DNA of 64,000 nucleotides from Labrys sp. WJW (GCF_001676615.1 NZ_LYXZ01000031.1:1-64000), one strand, 5' to 3'; positions 12,027-22,471 are shown, counted from the stretch's first letter. Program-made: numbers and translations. Notes: generated by a model from the sequence alone, not told the origin.

Positions 12027-12515
12027 TCAGAACGGGATGTCGTCATCCATGTCGGCCGAGGAAAACTTGCTCGAACCAGCCGGTGCCGGGCGGCGTTCCA
12101 TCGGGCTCGACGAGCCGAAATCATTGCCCTGATAGTCCCGGCCGCCATCGCCCTGCCCGCCGCCGCGCGAATCCAGGAGGGTCATCTCGCCGCGATAGCG
12201 CTGCAGCACGATCTCGGTGGAATATTTCTCGACGCCGGAGGCATCATTGTATTTCCGGGTCTGGAGCTGGCCCTCGAGATAAACCTTGGAGCCCTTCTTC
12301 AGATATTGCTCGGCAATGCGTGCCAGCCCTTCATTGAAGATGACCACGCTGTGCCACTCGGTCTTCTCCTTGCGCTCGCCAGTGGCCTTGTCGCGCCAGC
12401 TCTCCGTCGTGGCGATACGCAGGTTGACGACCGGCTCGCCCGAATTGAGCCGCCGCACTTCCGGATCGCGGCCGAGATTACCGACCAGAATGACCTTGTT
12501 CACCGAGCCCGACAT
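12027..12515 (-). CDS. ssb: Single-stranded DNA-binding protein
   Basis: 162 residues from the ATG at 12515 ([20 protein letters not shown]). The OB fold covers about 1-110. A Gly-rich linker follows, and the C-terminal tail ends [11 protein letters not shown], the acidic tip that binds SSB partners. SSB coats single-stranded DNA in replication, repair and recombination. A consensus alphaproteobacterial LexA box lies 148 bp upstream of the start, so SOS control is plausible. uvrA, which is often divergent from ssb in relatives, is not the neighbour here. Confidence 0.97.
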   Translation of the reverse strand: MSGSVNKVILVGNLGRDPEVRRLNSGEPVVNLRIATTESWRDKATGERKEKTEWHSVVIFNEGLARIAEQYLKKGSKVYLEGQLQTRKYNDASGVEKYSTEIVLQRYRGEMTLLDSRGGGQGDGGRDYQGNDFGSSSPMERRPAPAGSSKFSSADMDDDIPF

Positions 12516-12936
12516 CGAGGCTTCCTTCCTTCGCTTCACAGCCTGCCTGCCGAACCGGCCCGCACGCCCCATGGCGCCCCGAGGGGTGCCTCCATCATTC
12601 CTGCTCTAGCATGCTCCCGGCGCCACACCCGCAAGGGAATTGGCTTCATGCACAATTAGTTTGTTCCACATTTGTTCGCACAATGCAAGCACCTTGCCTT
12701 AACCATCCGCTTACCAAGCCCCAGCAAAGATCCCGCCATGTCGAACTCCGCCATTCCGCCTCGAATCATGTGGGAATCTGCGGCATCTGGCCAAGAAAAC
12801 CTTGCCTTTGCCTGGTAACTTGCCCAACAAGCAGGTCGAAAATCAGAGCCGCGCTTTCCGTCATCGCTCTTTCGCCACATTGGGCGTGCAGGGGAGCCGC
12901 ACACTTCAATTCTTAGTTCCATACGAGGGCAGCAAC
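12516..12936. other. 421-bp divergent spacer between ssb and a small conserved gene
   Basis: No convincing gene is seen. The middle (about 12645-12720) is AT-rich and holds the LexA-type box at 12663-12677, so promoters for one or both flanking genes probably lie here. Confidence 0.7.
12663..12677. promoter_or_regulatory. LexA (SOS) box of alphaproteobacterial type
   Basis: GTTCCACATTTGTTC is an exact fit to GTTC-N7-GTTC, the established LexA operator of alphaproteobacteria. It lies between divergent ssb (start 148 bp away) and the small gene at 12937 (260 bp away). Confidence 0.75.
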
Positions 12937-13377
12937 ATGGCAGGACCAGGACAACAGCGCGAAGCGAACGACGGGGCCAACACGGTAGCGGCTCTGGGTT
13001 TGCGCCGCGCCGCTTTGCGCGGCATGCTCGCTTCCCCGATCATCGATGCCGATGACCAGAAGGGCCTGCGCGACGAACTGGTCGCCGAGCTGCGCTCCAT
13101 CGCCAATTCAATCTCCCGCGCCCCCGCCAAGAATGCGGTCGAGCTCTGCGCCAAACTCGACGTGCTCGGTGAGGAATATCGTCCCGACGGTGACAGCGGT
13201 TCCATTCGCGAGTTGATTGCCTCGATCCGCCGCGACGTCGTCAGCCTGACCGGCCGCCCGGCGGCCCAGGAGCGCGCCTCCTTCCAGACGATCCGGCCGC
13301 TGCACAATGCGCGCGCCGCCGAACCGACCCAGCAGCCGGCTGCGGCCGAAGCAGCTGGCGAAGCCAAGGCCGACTAA
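12937..13377 (+). CDS. Small conserved-looking protein, unknown function
   Basis: 146 residues from the ATG at 12937, with GAGGGC 10 bp before it. The earlier in-frame Met at 12802 would add a segment with no codon bias. The N-terminal half is helical (GLRRAALRGMLASPIIDADD, RDELVAELRSIANSI). Then comes an acidic/Arg-rich middle, and an Ala/Gln/Glu-rich tail (AAEPTQQPAAAEAAGEAKAD). There is no signal peptide or membrane span. A strong terminator follows at once, so it is a monocistronic unit. I do not recognise a family. Confidence 0.7.
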   Translation: MAGPGQQREANDGANTVAALGLRRAALRGMLASPIIDADDQKGLRDELVAELRSIANSISRAPAKNAVELCAKLDVLGEEYRPDGDSGSIRELIASIRRDVVSLTGRPAAQERASFQTIRPLHNARAAEPTQQPAAAEAAGEAKAD

Positions 13378-13402
13378 GCCTTTCGTCGACGCCGAAAACA
13401 TC

Positions 13403-13434
13403 ACCCCCGCGGAGCGATCCGCGGGGGTTTTTCT
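13403..13434 (+). terminator. Rho-independent terminator after the 146-residue gene
   Basis: A perfect 11-bp stem (ACCCCCGCGGA / TCCGCGGGGGT) with a GCGA loop is followed by TTTTTC, 25 bp past the stop. Confidence 0.92.
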
Positions 13435-13578
13435 TTGGCCTTCCATATCTCCCCTTGGAGTGTCGCCGAGCGCAAGGCGTGTCCGGGCATGCAAGGTTCG
13501 CCTGCGCGAGTGCTGCATTTCGGCGAGCCTGCGCGCCAAGGCGATTTCGCCTCATGGCCCAATGCCTCGCCCAAACGA

Positions 13579-13604
13579 AAGGGGCAGGCTCGCGCCTGCC
13601 CCTT
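13579..13604 (-). terminator. Terminator after the 511-residue exported protein gene
   Basis: A perfect 11-bp stem (AAGGGGCAGGC / GCCTGCCCCTT) with a 4-nt loop, followed on the minus strand by TTCGTTT. It lies 33 bp past the stop at 13637. Confidence 0.75.
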
Positions 13605-13636
13605 CATCACATCGGCATCCGGACCGGCAAGCGCTC

Positions 13637-15172
13637 TTATTGCGCGTTGTCGCCCTCGCCTTCGTCGTCGCTGCTGCCACCTTCGTCGCCACCAGCGGCA
13701 CCGCCGCCGCTGCCGGCGCTGAGCACCTGGCCATTGACGCTCACGGCCTTGGTCGCCGCGTCGAAATCGACATCCCAGACGGCCTTGCCGTCAGCACCGG
13801 TCTTGGCCAGTCCCTTGATCAGGGCGATGCCCATCAGGGCCGATTCCTTGTTGGGAACCTGGGCGGCGTTCACAGCCGCGATGATCTGGTCGAGATTGGT
13901 GGCCGAAATCGTCACCTTGCCCTTCTGGCTCGGCATGACGCTCATCTTGCCTTCCGCGCTCACCGCGCCGGCCGGGGCGGTGAAGGTGCTGGGCGCCAGG
14001 GTCACATGCGGCTGTCCGGCCATGAAGAGAGCCAGGAATTGCGGCGTCAGCTCGTTGGGGATCGGCGGATCCTTGCTCGCATCGAAATTCTCGATCGCCA
14101 GCTTGGTGATGGCCTCGAGGTCGACGCCCTCGAACTTCACATCGATATTGCCCTGGCCGGGGACCAGCGGAGCCACCCAGCCCGGGATGACCGGAGACTG
14201 CGGCAGCGCCAGCCCATCATATTTGATGTCGATGCCGTAGGAGGCATCCTTGACCGCACCGGTCATGCCGACGCCGTAGCTGAGACTGCCAAGCTTGACC
14301 GGACCGACAGGCGTGTCGATGGTGACTTCATTCAGCTTGGTGGTACCGGACAGGTTGTTCCAAAGCGGCAGGGCAGCCGTCAGCTTCTGCTTGATCTCGG
14401 CCTGCTTGGCGATCAGTTCCTTGGGATCCTTGGAATTGGCGGCCATGCCGACGAATTCCAGCACCGTGGAAAGCTGGAAATTGTCGATCTTGCCATCGGT
14501 AGTCAGCGACTTGGCCGCGACCTTGATGGTCAGGGGCTTGGTCTTGCCGACGATGTTCTCGACGAAATCGGTGGCCGAACCGGTGGTGCTGACGTCGACG
14601 CCCCCACCGCTGCCGGCGGCTCCGGTCAGCTTGGAGGTGATCGCGCCCATGCTCGCGGTCACAGTGCTCTCGGCATCGTCCATGTCCATCGACATCGAGG
14701 CGCAGGTTGCTTCATAGGTCGAGAAGGTCGCGATCTTGGGATCGAACACGCCCGACGACTTGCAAGGCGCCGCAACCTTCATGGCGAAGGGCTTGTCACC
14801 CTGGGTACCGCTGAAATTGTAGTTGATCGGCGAATCGCTGGTCACCGCATAGGTGCCGTCCGAATTGGGCGTGGCCAGATAGGTGATGGGATCGAAGCTC
14901 GCAGTGACGCCAGCTCCCTTGAGCTGGGCCAGGGTGGAGCTGAGGTCGAGCTTCACGGCATAGGCGCTGCCCTGCGGGGTGATCGACAGGATGCCCTTCT
15001 CGAAAAGGCCGCTGCCGAGCGTCTTGGCGAGGCTGTCCTGCAGTTGCTTGGCGCCATCCGCCGATACGCCCTGCGCAAAGGCGGGAGCGCTCAGCAGCGT
15101 CGCGGCCAGCAGCGTGCTTCGAAAAGCCAGCCTGGCGGCGGGACTGCGGCGTTTCATGCGAAGAAGTTGCAT
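13637..15172 (-). CDS. Large exported protein of unknown function
   Basis: 511 residues. Residues 1-33 form a signal peptide: a basic start (MQLLRMKRRSPAARLAFR), a hydrophobic core (STLLAATLLS) and the cleavage-like APAFAQ, so it is periplasmic or envelope-attached. GAAGGA precedes the first ATG. The mature part is rich in beta-strand-like repeats with many Asp/Thr/Ser, and the tail (about 480-511) is Gly/Asp/Glu-rich and disordered. It loosely resembles DUF945/DUF2125-type exported proteins, but I cannot confirm either. It is monocistronic with its own terminator. Confidence 0.65.
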   Translation of the reverse strand: MQLLRMKRRSPAARLAFRSTLLAATLLSAPAFAQGVSADGAKQLQDSLAKTLGSGLFEKGILSITPQGSAYAVKLDLSSTLAQLKGAGVTASFDPITYLATPNSDGTYAVTSDSPINYNFSGTQGDKPFAMKVAAPCKSSGVFDPKIATFSTYEATCASMSMDMDDAESTVTASMGAITSKLTGAAGSGGGVDVSTTGSATDFVENIVGKTKPLTIKVAAKSLTTDGKIDNFQLSTVLEFVGMAANSKDPKELIAKQAEIKQKLTAALPLWNNLSGTTKLNEVTIDTPVGPVKLGSLSYGVGMTGAVKDASYGIDIKYDGLALPQSPVIPGWVAPLVPGQGNIDVKFEGVDLEAITKLAIENFDASKDPPIPNELTPQFLALFMAGQPHVTLAPSTFTAPAGAVSAEGKMSVMPSQKGKVTISATNLDQIIAAVNAAQVPNKESALMGIALIKGLAKTGADGKAVWDVDFDAATKAVSVNGQVLSAGSGGGAAGGDEGGSSDDEGEGDNAQ

Positions 15173-15702
15173 GGAGTTTCCTTCAGTGGGTGGTAAGCCG
15201 TTTCGCGGCGCACTCTTAACGCATAATCATGAGGTGCGCACGCCTGGGTCGATGAAAGAGCGGTGGACGTTCAGAACCGGCTTTGAACCGGTACAGCAGC
15301 ACTAGGCCCCGTCAGGATCGGAAACGAGGTGCCGAAACGCACATGACACATTCGATAGTCTCCGTGACGGGAGCGTTTATCACGCTGCGGGCTGATCATC
15401 CTGAGGCTGTTATGGAGCATGGATGAGGCAGCGGACAGTTCCGCACGTCACAAACCTTTCTCGATACAGACTTCGGGCGCGGGCACCACGATAGTGGCCG
15501 GCAATCGCCACCACCCAAGGTAGCATCCTAGCACCTCCGCCCAATCGATACATGACAAGAGGTCAAAAAAACGGCGAAAACCGCGATTGCCAGCATGAAA
15601 CGTTTACGGTTTCGCAGCATTATGCCATGAAAACAAAAGTGCCCTCGGTAATGGTTCGGTGTTAGACCTACATCGCTGCCGTCCGAAAAAATGGAAGCGA
15701 CA
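15173..15702. other. 530-bp spacer upstream of a small lipoprotein gene
   Basis: Both flanking genes read away from it. It must hold the promoters of the minus-strand exported protein and the plus-strand lipoprotein. I see no further gene and no clear operator. Confidence 0.6.
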
Positions 15703-15831
15703 ATGACAATCCTGAAGATCCTCACCGCCGTTTTCGTCCTGGCCGGCTTGGCAGCCTGCGCCAGCGACTATGGTCAGGCAGACCGCCGTCCGGCTTACGT
15801 CGTCGGCCCGGATACGCCGTTCCCGCGCTGA
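15703..15831 (+). CDS. 42-residue lipoprotein
   Basis: The start is the ATG at 15703, with GGAAG six bases before it; an in-frame ATG at 15691 would add four residues. It begins MTILKILTAVFVLAGLAACA. The lipobox LAAC places the lipidated Cys at position 19. Only 23 residues remain after it, ending TPFPR. This is a typical tiny outer- or inner-membrane lipoprotein of unknown role. Composition and codon use match its surroundings. It is easily missed because of its length. Confidence 0.7.
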   Translation: MTILKILTAVFVLAGLAACASDYGQADRRPAYVVGPDTPFPR

Positions 15832-16114
15832 GCCCTTCGCGCTGCCAATAGGTGCTTTGCCGATCATACGAGCGGCCAAGGTGCTATTTGCCCGACGCTG
15901 CAAGGCCCGAGCGGCTTCCATCAGGTTTCGAGCCTGCACGAACACCCTGCCGATCCGGTGGGGTTTTCTTTTGGGACAGGTACCATTCCGGCATATTCTT
16001 CTTCGCGCAGGCGGAGAAGCCCGTCAGCGGCGATGCCTTTTCTGAGCAAGACATGGGGTGGTGCAACACCATGAGCCCTTCCGGGGCGGGAGTGTGGTCG
16101 TTCACGAATTCTCA

Positions 16115-16147
16115 AAGAAAAAACCCGGCGCGCATTAACGGCCGGGT
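16115..16147 (-). terminator. Orphan terminator, minus strand
   Basis: A 7-bp stem (ACCCGGC / GCCGGGT) is followed on the minus strand by TTTTTTCTTT. No protein gene ends here. It could end a small RNA or the tRNA-Ser transcript. Confidence 0.7.
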
Positions 16148-16383
16148 ATTCAGTTACATGACAATGAGTACGTTGGTCGGAAGGGGGACTGCCGACCGCC
16201 GCACTGAATTATCGGACGAGCCGGCGAGAAGCCGCAACCTGTGGGAACGGGCAGTACAGGGATTGTGGAAAGACAACAAAGGACTGGCAGCGCGCGATCG
16301 CCTGGCGGCCCCATACCAAGGTATGGATTGTTGGGAAGAGAGCCGGTCTTTACGATCCAGAGGCTTCTTTGGAAATGGAAGCT

Positions 16384-16440
16384 GGAGGCCCGGGTCTTTA
16401 ATCAGACAGCCCCCCAGCCCTAAGCCGGGCCTCCTATTTT
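16384..16440 (+). terminator. Orphan terminator-like hairpin, plus strand
   Basis: A perfect 10-bp stem (GGAGGCCCGG / CCGGGCCTCC) with a 31-nt loop is followed by TATTTT. No recognised gene lies directly upstream. Confidence 0.5.
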
Positions 16441-16636
16441 ACCTCCCCCTATCGATCTAATCCGGTCAAGCCAGCGTGCCAATTCACCGCCGGTCGCTGG
16501 CTCTGGCCCGGTCGGGCGCCATTCACCCTCGACCGGGCCACTCCAAGAACGCCCGCGATGCGCAACGCGCGGGATCGAAATCGGATTCGGCTTGTCTGGG
16601 CGGATGGAGCAGAGAAAGGGCCGGACCTACCCCCTC

Positions 16637-16662
16637 GTCGACCTTTTCGGCAAAAGGTCGAC
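16637..16662. repeat. Perfect 26-bp palindrome
   Basis: Arms GTCGACCTTTT and AAAAGGTCGAC flank a CGGC loop, 52 bp past the 3' end of tRNA-Ser. It could be a hairpin at the tRNA 3' trailer or a protein-binding site. Confidence 0.8.
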
Positions 16663-16714
16663 GCGAACATCGTCGGCACAAACTTGTACCTGAATCTTCT
16701 GATCGGAAGGGAAG

Positions 16715-16805
16715 TGGCGGAGACGCAGGGATTCGAACCCTGGATACCCTTGTGGGGTATGCTCATTTAGCAAACGAGTGCCTTCAGCCTCTCGGCCACG
16801 TCTCC
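16715..16805 (-). tRNA. tRNA-Ser (anticodon GCU)
   Basis: 91 nt on the minus strand. The acceptor stem GGAGACG/CGTCTCC, discriminator G and genomically encoded CCA are present. The anticodon arm is CTCGT-TTGCTAA-ATGAG with anticodon GCT (one G-T pair). The long variable arm ATACC-CCACAA-GGGTAT is diagnostic of tRNA-Ser. The T arm is CAGGG-TTCGAAT-CCCTG. It reads serine codons AGC and AGU. Confidence 0.97.
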
Positions 16806-17036
16806 ATTGCCACCCGGATAGACAATCCCGGTCTGGCAATCAAGGTAAAATCGCAACACCCCCCAAGCTTTATGACGGACACCGTCATGGACACGGCCTG
16901 GCGTCCCGCACAGCAGAGCGTGGATGCGGAGGCGATCTTGCGATAGGCGGATTCAAATCGCGTCGATGAAGCCCGGGACGAGCCACCATTTCCACTGGCA
17001 CGCAGTTTGTTCTAGGAAGCGTCGAGGAGAGACCGC

Positions 17037-17894
17037 ATGAACAGCACTGCCACGTCCCAAACCGCCATTCCCAGCTCCGCGATCGCGCCAGGCCGAGATA
17101 TCGAGCGCCTGCTCGAGATCATGGCCGCCCTGAGGACTCCCGGCACCGGCTGCCCCTGGGACCTCGAGCAGGATTTCGCCAGCATCGCCCCCTATACGAT
17201 CGAAGAGGCCTATGAGGTGGTCGACGCCATCCAGCGCGGCGACATGGCCGATCTCACCGACGAGCTCGGCGACCTCCTGCTGCAGGTGGTCTTTCATGCC
17301 CAGATGGCACGCGAGGAAGGCCTGTTCGATTTCGGCAGTGTCGTCGAGGCGATCACCACCAAGCTGATCCGCCGCCACCCCCATGTCTTCGGCGAAGCCA
17401 GGAACCTGCCGCCGGCCGAAGTGAAGAAACTCTGGGCGGAGATCAAGGCACAGGAAAAGGCCGAACGCGCCCGCCGTCATCCCCCCGCCGGCCCGGAAAG
17501 CGCCCTCGAAGGCGTGCCTGCCGCCATGCCGGCGCTGACGCGGGCCGTCAAGCTGCAGGAGAAGGCAGGCAAGGTAGGCTTCGACTGGAACGACATCCGC
17601 ATGGTGCTCGCCAAGGTGCGCGAAGAGGCGGACGAGATCGAAGCTGCCCTGGACGAGGGCGCCGACAAGAATGCGCTGGCGGCTGAAATCGGCGATCTGC
17701 TGTTCGCCGTCGCCAACATCGCCCGCCATGCCCATGTCGACGCAGAAGGCGCCCTGCGCGGTGCCAATGCGAAGTTCGAGAAGCGCTTTCACTTCATCGA
17801 GGCGCGCCTGCGCGAGAAGGGCGCGACCCCGGCCCAGTCGAACCTGGAGGAGATGGACGAATTGTGGAACGAGGCCAAGCGCACCGGCCTGTAG
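17037..17894 (+). CDS. mazG: Nucleoside triphosphate pyrophosphohydrolase MazG
   Basis: 285 residues; GAGGAGAG precedes the ATG. MazG removes pyrophosphate from NTPs/dNTPs (house-cleaning) and in E. coli lowers ppGpp by acting with the toxin-antitoxin system. Two MazG modules are visible. The first has CPWDLEQDF, EEAYEVVDAI and DELGDLLLQVVFHA (about 38-88), and the second KVREEADEIEAAL with AEIGDLLFAVANIARH. The metal-binding EExxE...ExxD pattern is intact in both. In several relatives mazG sits near hflX; here it is 10 kb away, beside glpR. Confidence 0.95.
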   Translation: MNSTATSQTAIPSSAIAPGRDIERLLEIMAALRTPGTGCPWDLEQDFASIAPYTIEEAYEVVDAIQRGDMADLTDELGDLLLQVVFHAQMAREEGLFDFGSVVEAITTKLIRRHPHVFGEARNLPPAEVKKLWAEIKAQEKAERARRHPPAGPESALEGVPAAMPALTRAVKLQEKAGKVGFDWNDIRMVLAKVREEADEIEAALDEGADKNALAAEIGDLLFAVANIARHAHVDAEGALRGANAKFEKRFHFIEARLREKGATPAQSNLEEMDELWNEAKRTGL

Positions 17895-18037
17895 TCCCCT
17901 CCCCTTCAGCCGAGAGCCCGCCTTCCCAGCGAGATCGATGGGCATCTCCGGCGGCTCGCACGGCCTCGCTGGCCGTGCACGGCATTCCGTGCGACAAATC
18001 CGGGCGCACCCGCATTCCTCGTCCCGCGTGATCCACC

Positions 18038-18841
18038 ATGTTGTCCAGCCCGCCCTCCGCCGATGCATCCGCCGCCTTCAGCGTGGAGGAACGGCGCGAA
18101 GCCATCGTCAATCTGGTGCGTCAGCACGGCTTCGTCGGGGTCGAAATGCTGGCGAGCCGATTCGGAGTCACCGTCCAGACCATCCGGCGCGATCTCAACG
18201 ATCTGAGCGGCGAAGGGCGACTGGCCCGCTATCGCGGCGGCGGTGGTCTGCCGTCGAGCGTCGCCAATATCGACTACAGTGCCCGCCAGATCATGAACCA
18301 GGTGGAAAAGGAGCAGATCGCCAAGCTGGTGGCGCGTCACGTTCCCGATCACGTCTCCATCTTCATGAATATCGGCACCACCACCGAGGCGGTGGCCGCA
18401 GCGCTGATCCACCATCAGGATCTCAGGGTGATCACCAACAATCTCAATGTGGCGACGATTCTCTCGCGGCACACCGATTTCGAGATCACCATTACCGGCG
18501 GCTCCGTGCGCAACCGGGACGGCGGTGTGCTCGGCCCGGCCTGCGTGGACATGATCAGTCAGTTCCGCGTCGATATCGGCATCATCGGCATCAGCGGCAT
18601 CGACAGCGACGGCACGCTGCTCGATTTCGATTATGACGAGATTCGTGCCGCCCAGACCATCCTGCGCAACGCCCGCAAGACCTATCTCGTCACCGACCAC
18701 ACCAAGTTCCAGCGCAGACCCCTGCTGCGCATGGCGTCGATCACCGAAGTGAGCGCCGTCTTCGTCGACATGGCGCCTCCCCGGGCACTCACCGAATTGC
18801 TGGCAAGCAGCGGCACCGAGCTTCACATCGCCAACCTCTGA
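18038..18841 (+). CDS. glpR: DeoR/GlpR-family repressor of the glycerol regulon
   Basis: 267 residues. The N-terminal DeoR winged helix is at about 15-72 (ERREAIVNLVRQHGFVGVEM, VTVQTIRRDLNDLSGEGRLA). The C-terminal DeoRC sensor domain has the phosphate-sugar pocket segments NIGTTTEAVA and ITGGSVRNRDGG. In E. coli GlpR the inducer is glycerol-3-phosphate, and location just before glpD-glpK-glpF supports the same role here. The Shine-Dalgarno is weak. Two inverted repeats in the following 490-bp spacer are candidate targets. Confidence 0.88.
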   Translation: MLSSPPSADASAAFSVEERREAIVNLVRQHGFVGVEMLASRFGVTVQTIRRDLNDLSGEGRLARYRGGGGLPSSVANIDYSARQIMNQVEKEQIAKLVARHVPDHVSIFMNIGTTTEAVAAALIHHQDLRVITNNLNVATILSRHTDFEITITGGSVRNRDGGVLGPACVDMISQFRVDIGIIGISGIDSDGTLLDFDYDEIRAAQTILRNARKTYLVTDHTKFQRRPLLRMASITEVSAVFVDMAPPRALTELLASSGTELHIANL

Positions 18842-18903
18842 TTGCGCAACACCGCCCCGGCGAGAATTGTGACACTGTTTGTCACCCAAAATTGCCATCA
18901 CGT

Positions 18904-18932
18904 CATTTTCGAATCTCCGCATTTCGAAAATG
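18904..18932. promoter_or_regulatory. Candidate GlpR operator 1
   Basis: A perfect 10-bp inverted repeat, CATTTTCGAA and TTCGAAAATG, with a 9-bp spacer, about 60 bp after the glpR stop. TTCG-containing repeats are typical of DeoR-family sites; binding is inferred. Confidence 0.5.
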
Positions 18933-19142
18933 CCTCACTAGAGCGCAAACGACATTCGACATTTGATCGCAGCTCCATCCGCTCGATCGCCGGCCACGAC
19001 ACGCTACCATCATACCTCGATGAACGAAATCGCCAAAAACATGTGGCGTTTTCTACAACCCGGCCGTGCACTCAGCCATGTTGCGGCGCAATCCAGGCCT
19101 CCTCAATGTCGTTTCTGAATAATTCAACTCCAATGAGAAATG

Positions 19143-19162
19143 TTCGTTTTTACCAAAACGAA
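19143..19162. promoter_or_regulatory. Candidate GlpR operator 2
   Basis: TTCGTTTTTACCAAAACGAA, an 8-bp perfect inverted repeat with a 4-bp spacer, 170 bp before the glpD ATG in the AT-rich part of the spacer. It shares the TTCG/CGAA half-site with operator 1. Confidence 0.5.
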
Positions 19163-19331
19163 AGATAAAATTTTCTATTGCGAAAACAAAAAAGCACGAC
19201 AACATTGCCGCCGAAACAAACGCCTTCATCAACGAAGGATCAAAAACAGGGAGACGGAACGCCATGGTCCACGCCACCCCGCCATGCTCGACCGCCACCC
19301 CCGCCACGGCCCTGTCGCGGAGTGACACCCC

Positions 19332-20861
19332 ATGAATCAGCAGGCTTCCGCAAATGCTATTTTCGACGTCTTCGTGATCGGCGGAGGCGTCAATGGGTGC
19401 GGCATTGCCAGGGACGCCGTTGGTCGTGGTTATTCGGTCTATCTGGCCGAGATGAACGATCTGGCCAGCGGTACGTCGTCCAAAGCCACCAAACTGATCC
19501 ATGGCGGCCTGCGCTATCTCGAATATTACGAGTTCCGCCTTGTGCGGGAAGCCCTCACCGAACGCGAGATCGTCTGGCGCAACGCACCACATCTCGTCCA
19601 CCCGCTGCGTTTCGTGCTGCCCTATTTCAAGGGCCTGCGACCGGCCTGGATGCTGCGTATCGGCCTGTTCCTCTACGACTATATCGGCGGCCGCAAGAAG
19701 CTGCCGCCCACCCGGACGCTCGATCTGCGGCGCGATGAGGCCGGCAAGTCGCTGAAGCCGATCTTCTCGAAAGCTTTCGAGTATTCCGATTGCTGGGTGA
19801 ATGATGCCCGCTTCGTGGCCCTCAACGCCCGCGATGCCGCTGACCGCGGCGCCATTGTCCGTACACGCTGCAAGGTCGTCTCGGCTCGCCGCGACGCCGG
19901 CCTGTGGCACATCCGGCTGCGGGACCAGATCAGTGGCACGGAGAACGAGGTCACGGCCCGCCTCCTCGTCAACGCGGCCGGCCCCTGGGTCGACACCGTG
20001 CTGGCGGACGTGGTCGCGCACAAGGAGCCGAACCAGGTGCGCCTGGTCCAGGGCAGTCACATCATCGTGCCCAAGCTCTTCGACCACGACCGCTGCTACA
20101 TCTTCCAGAACCCGGACGGGCGCATCATCTTCGCCATTCCCTATGAAGATGAGTTCACCCTGATCGGCACGACCGACCAGGACTACAAGGATGACCCGGC
20201 CAAGGTCGCGATCACGCCCGGCGAGACGGAGTATCTGTGCAAGGCGGCGAGCGAGTATTTCGCCAGGGAAATCAAGCCTTCCGACATCGTCTGGACCTAT
20301 TCGGGCGTGCGGCCCCTCTATGACGATCACGCCACCGCCGCCCAGGCAGCCACCCGTGACTATGTCATCAAGGAAGAGCTGATCGACGGAGCGCCGCTGA
20401 TCAACATCTTTGGCGGCAAGATCACCACCTACCGCCGCCTGTCGGAATCGATCCTCGAGCATATCGAGAAGACCCTGGGCGCCAAGGGTAAGCCCTGGAC
20501 CGCCGATGCCCCCCTGCCGGGCGGCGACATGCCCAACGCCGATCTCGATGCCTTCATTCGCTCGCTGATGGCACGCAAGCCCTTCCTGTCTCCAGCCCTC
20601 GCCCGGCGCCTCGCCAAAGCATACGGCACCCGCGCCCTGCTCTTCCTGGAAGGCGCCAACGGCATGGCCGATCTCGGCCGGGATTTCGGCATGGGCCTCA
20701 CTGCTGCCGAGGTCGACTATCTCGTCGACCAGGAATGGGCCGTGACCGCCGAGGACATCCTCTGGCGCCGCTCCAAGCTCGGCCTGCATCTGCCGCCCGA
20801 GGCGGCCGGTGACATCTCCGCCTATCTCGCCGCCAGGCAGAAGGCGCCCGTTCCCCACTGA
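19332..20861 (+). CDS. glpD: Glycerol-3-phosphate dehydrogenase (aerobic, FAD)
   Basis: 509 residues. It oxidises glycerol-3-phosphate to dihydroxyacetone phosphate and feeds electrons to quinone; it is a peripheral inner-membrane enzyme. The FAD-binding Rossmann motif [19 protein letters not shown] is at about 14-32. [17 protein letters not shown] and the [11 protein letters not shown] segment are family marks. GGAGTGAC precedes the ATG. glpK follows after 50 bp and glpF after that, making a catabolic operon behind GlpR-like operators. Confidence 0.97.
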   Translation: MNQQASANAIFDVFVIGGGVNGCGIARDAVGRGYSVYLAEMNDLASGTSSKATKLIHGGLRYLEYYEFRLVREALTEREIVWRNAPHLVHPLRFVLPYFKGLRPAWMLRIGLFLYDYIGGRKKLPPTRTLDLRRDEAGKSLKPIFSKAFEYSDCWVNDARFVALNARDAADRGAIVRTRCKVVSARRDAGLWHIRLRDQISGTENEVTARLLVNAAGPWVDTVLADVVAHKEPNQVRLVQGSHIIVPKLFDHDRCYIFQNPDGRIIFAIPYEDEFTLIGTTDQDYKDDPAKVAITPGETEYLCKAASEYFAREIKPSDIVWTYSGVRPLYDDHATAAQAATRDYVIKEELIDGAPLINIFGGKITTYRRLSESILEHIEKTLGAKGKPWTADAPLPGGDMPNADLDAFIRSLMARKPFLSPALARRLAKAYGTRALLFLEGANGMADLGRDFGMGLTAAEVDYLVDQEWAVTAEDILWRRSKLGLHLPPEAAGDISAYLAARQKAPVPH

Positions 20862-20911
20862 ACTCGTTCCCAGACCCAACGGGACTGCAAGAACATATCG
20901 AGGAGGAAAGC

Positions 20912-22408
<1,497 letters not shown>

Positions 22409-22471
22409 CCATCACGAACCAAGCAGGGCCGCACCGGGGGGTGACGGCCCCACAACACAGGGAAGAAGAAC

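Larger units (their letters stand above)
15832..16714. other. 883-bp hairpin-rich region without a protein gene
   Basis: No frame here shows coding character. It contains terminator-like hairpins on both strands (16115-16147 minus, 16384-16440 plus), a CCATACC/GGTATGG hairpin near 16310, an 11-bp stem TGGCCCGGTCG/CGACCGGGCCA near 16500-16540, and a perfect 26-bp palindrome at 16637-16662. One or more small RNAs are possible. Confidence 0.45.
18842..19331. other. 490-bp regulatory spacer between glpR and glpD
   Basis: No gene is seen. It is AT-richer than its surroundings, especially 19100-19220, and holds two perfect inverted repeats with a TTCG half-site (annotated separately). The glpDKF promoter is expected here. 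Confidence 0.7.

Noticed and set aside
12656-12922. 88-codon frame on the minus strand in the ssb spacer
   Set aside because: No ribosome-binding site, no family signal, and it covers the LexA box and AT-rich promoter region.
13307-15196. 629-codon open frame on the plus strand opposite the exported protein
   Set aside because: It runs through two terminators and is antisense to a gene with a proper signal peptide and ribosome-binding site.
16148-16440. 6S RNA, tmRNA, SRP RNA or RNase P RNA
   Set aside because: None of the conserved blocks I know for these RNAs (such as GAGGAAAGTCC or GTCCGGAAGGAAGCAGCC) is present; left as unknown.
15852-16460. 202-codon frame on the plus strand before tRNA-Ser
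   Set aside because: It spans two terminator-like hairpins and has mixed composition without codon bias; structure explains the region better.
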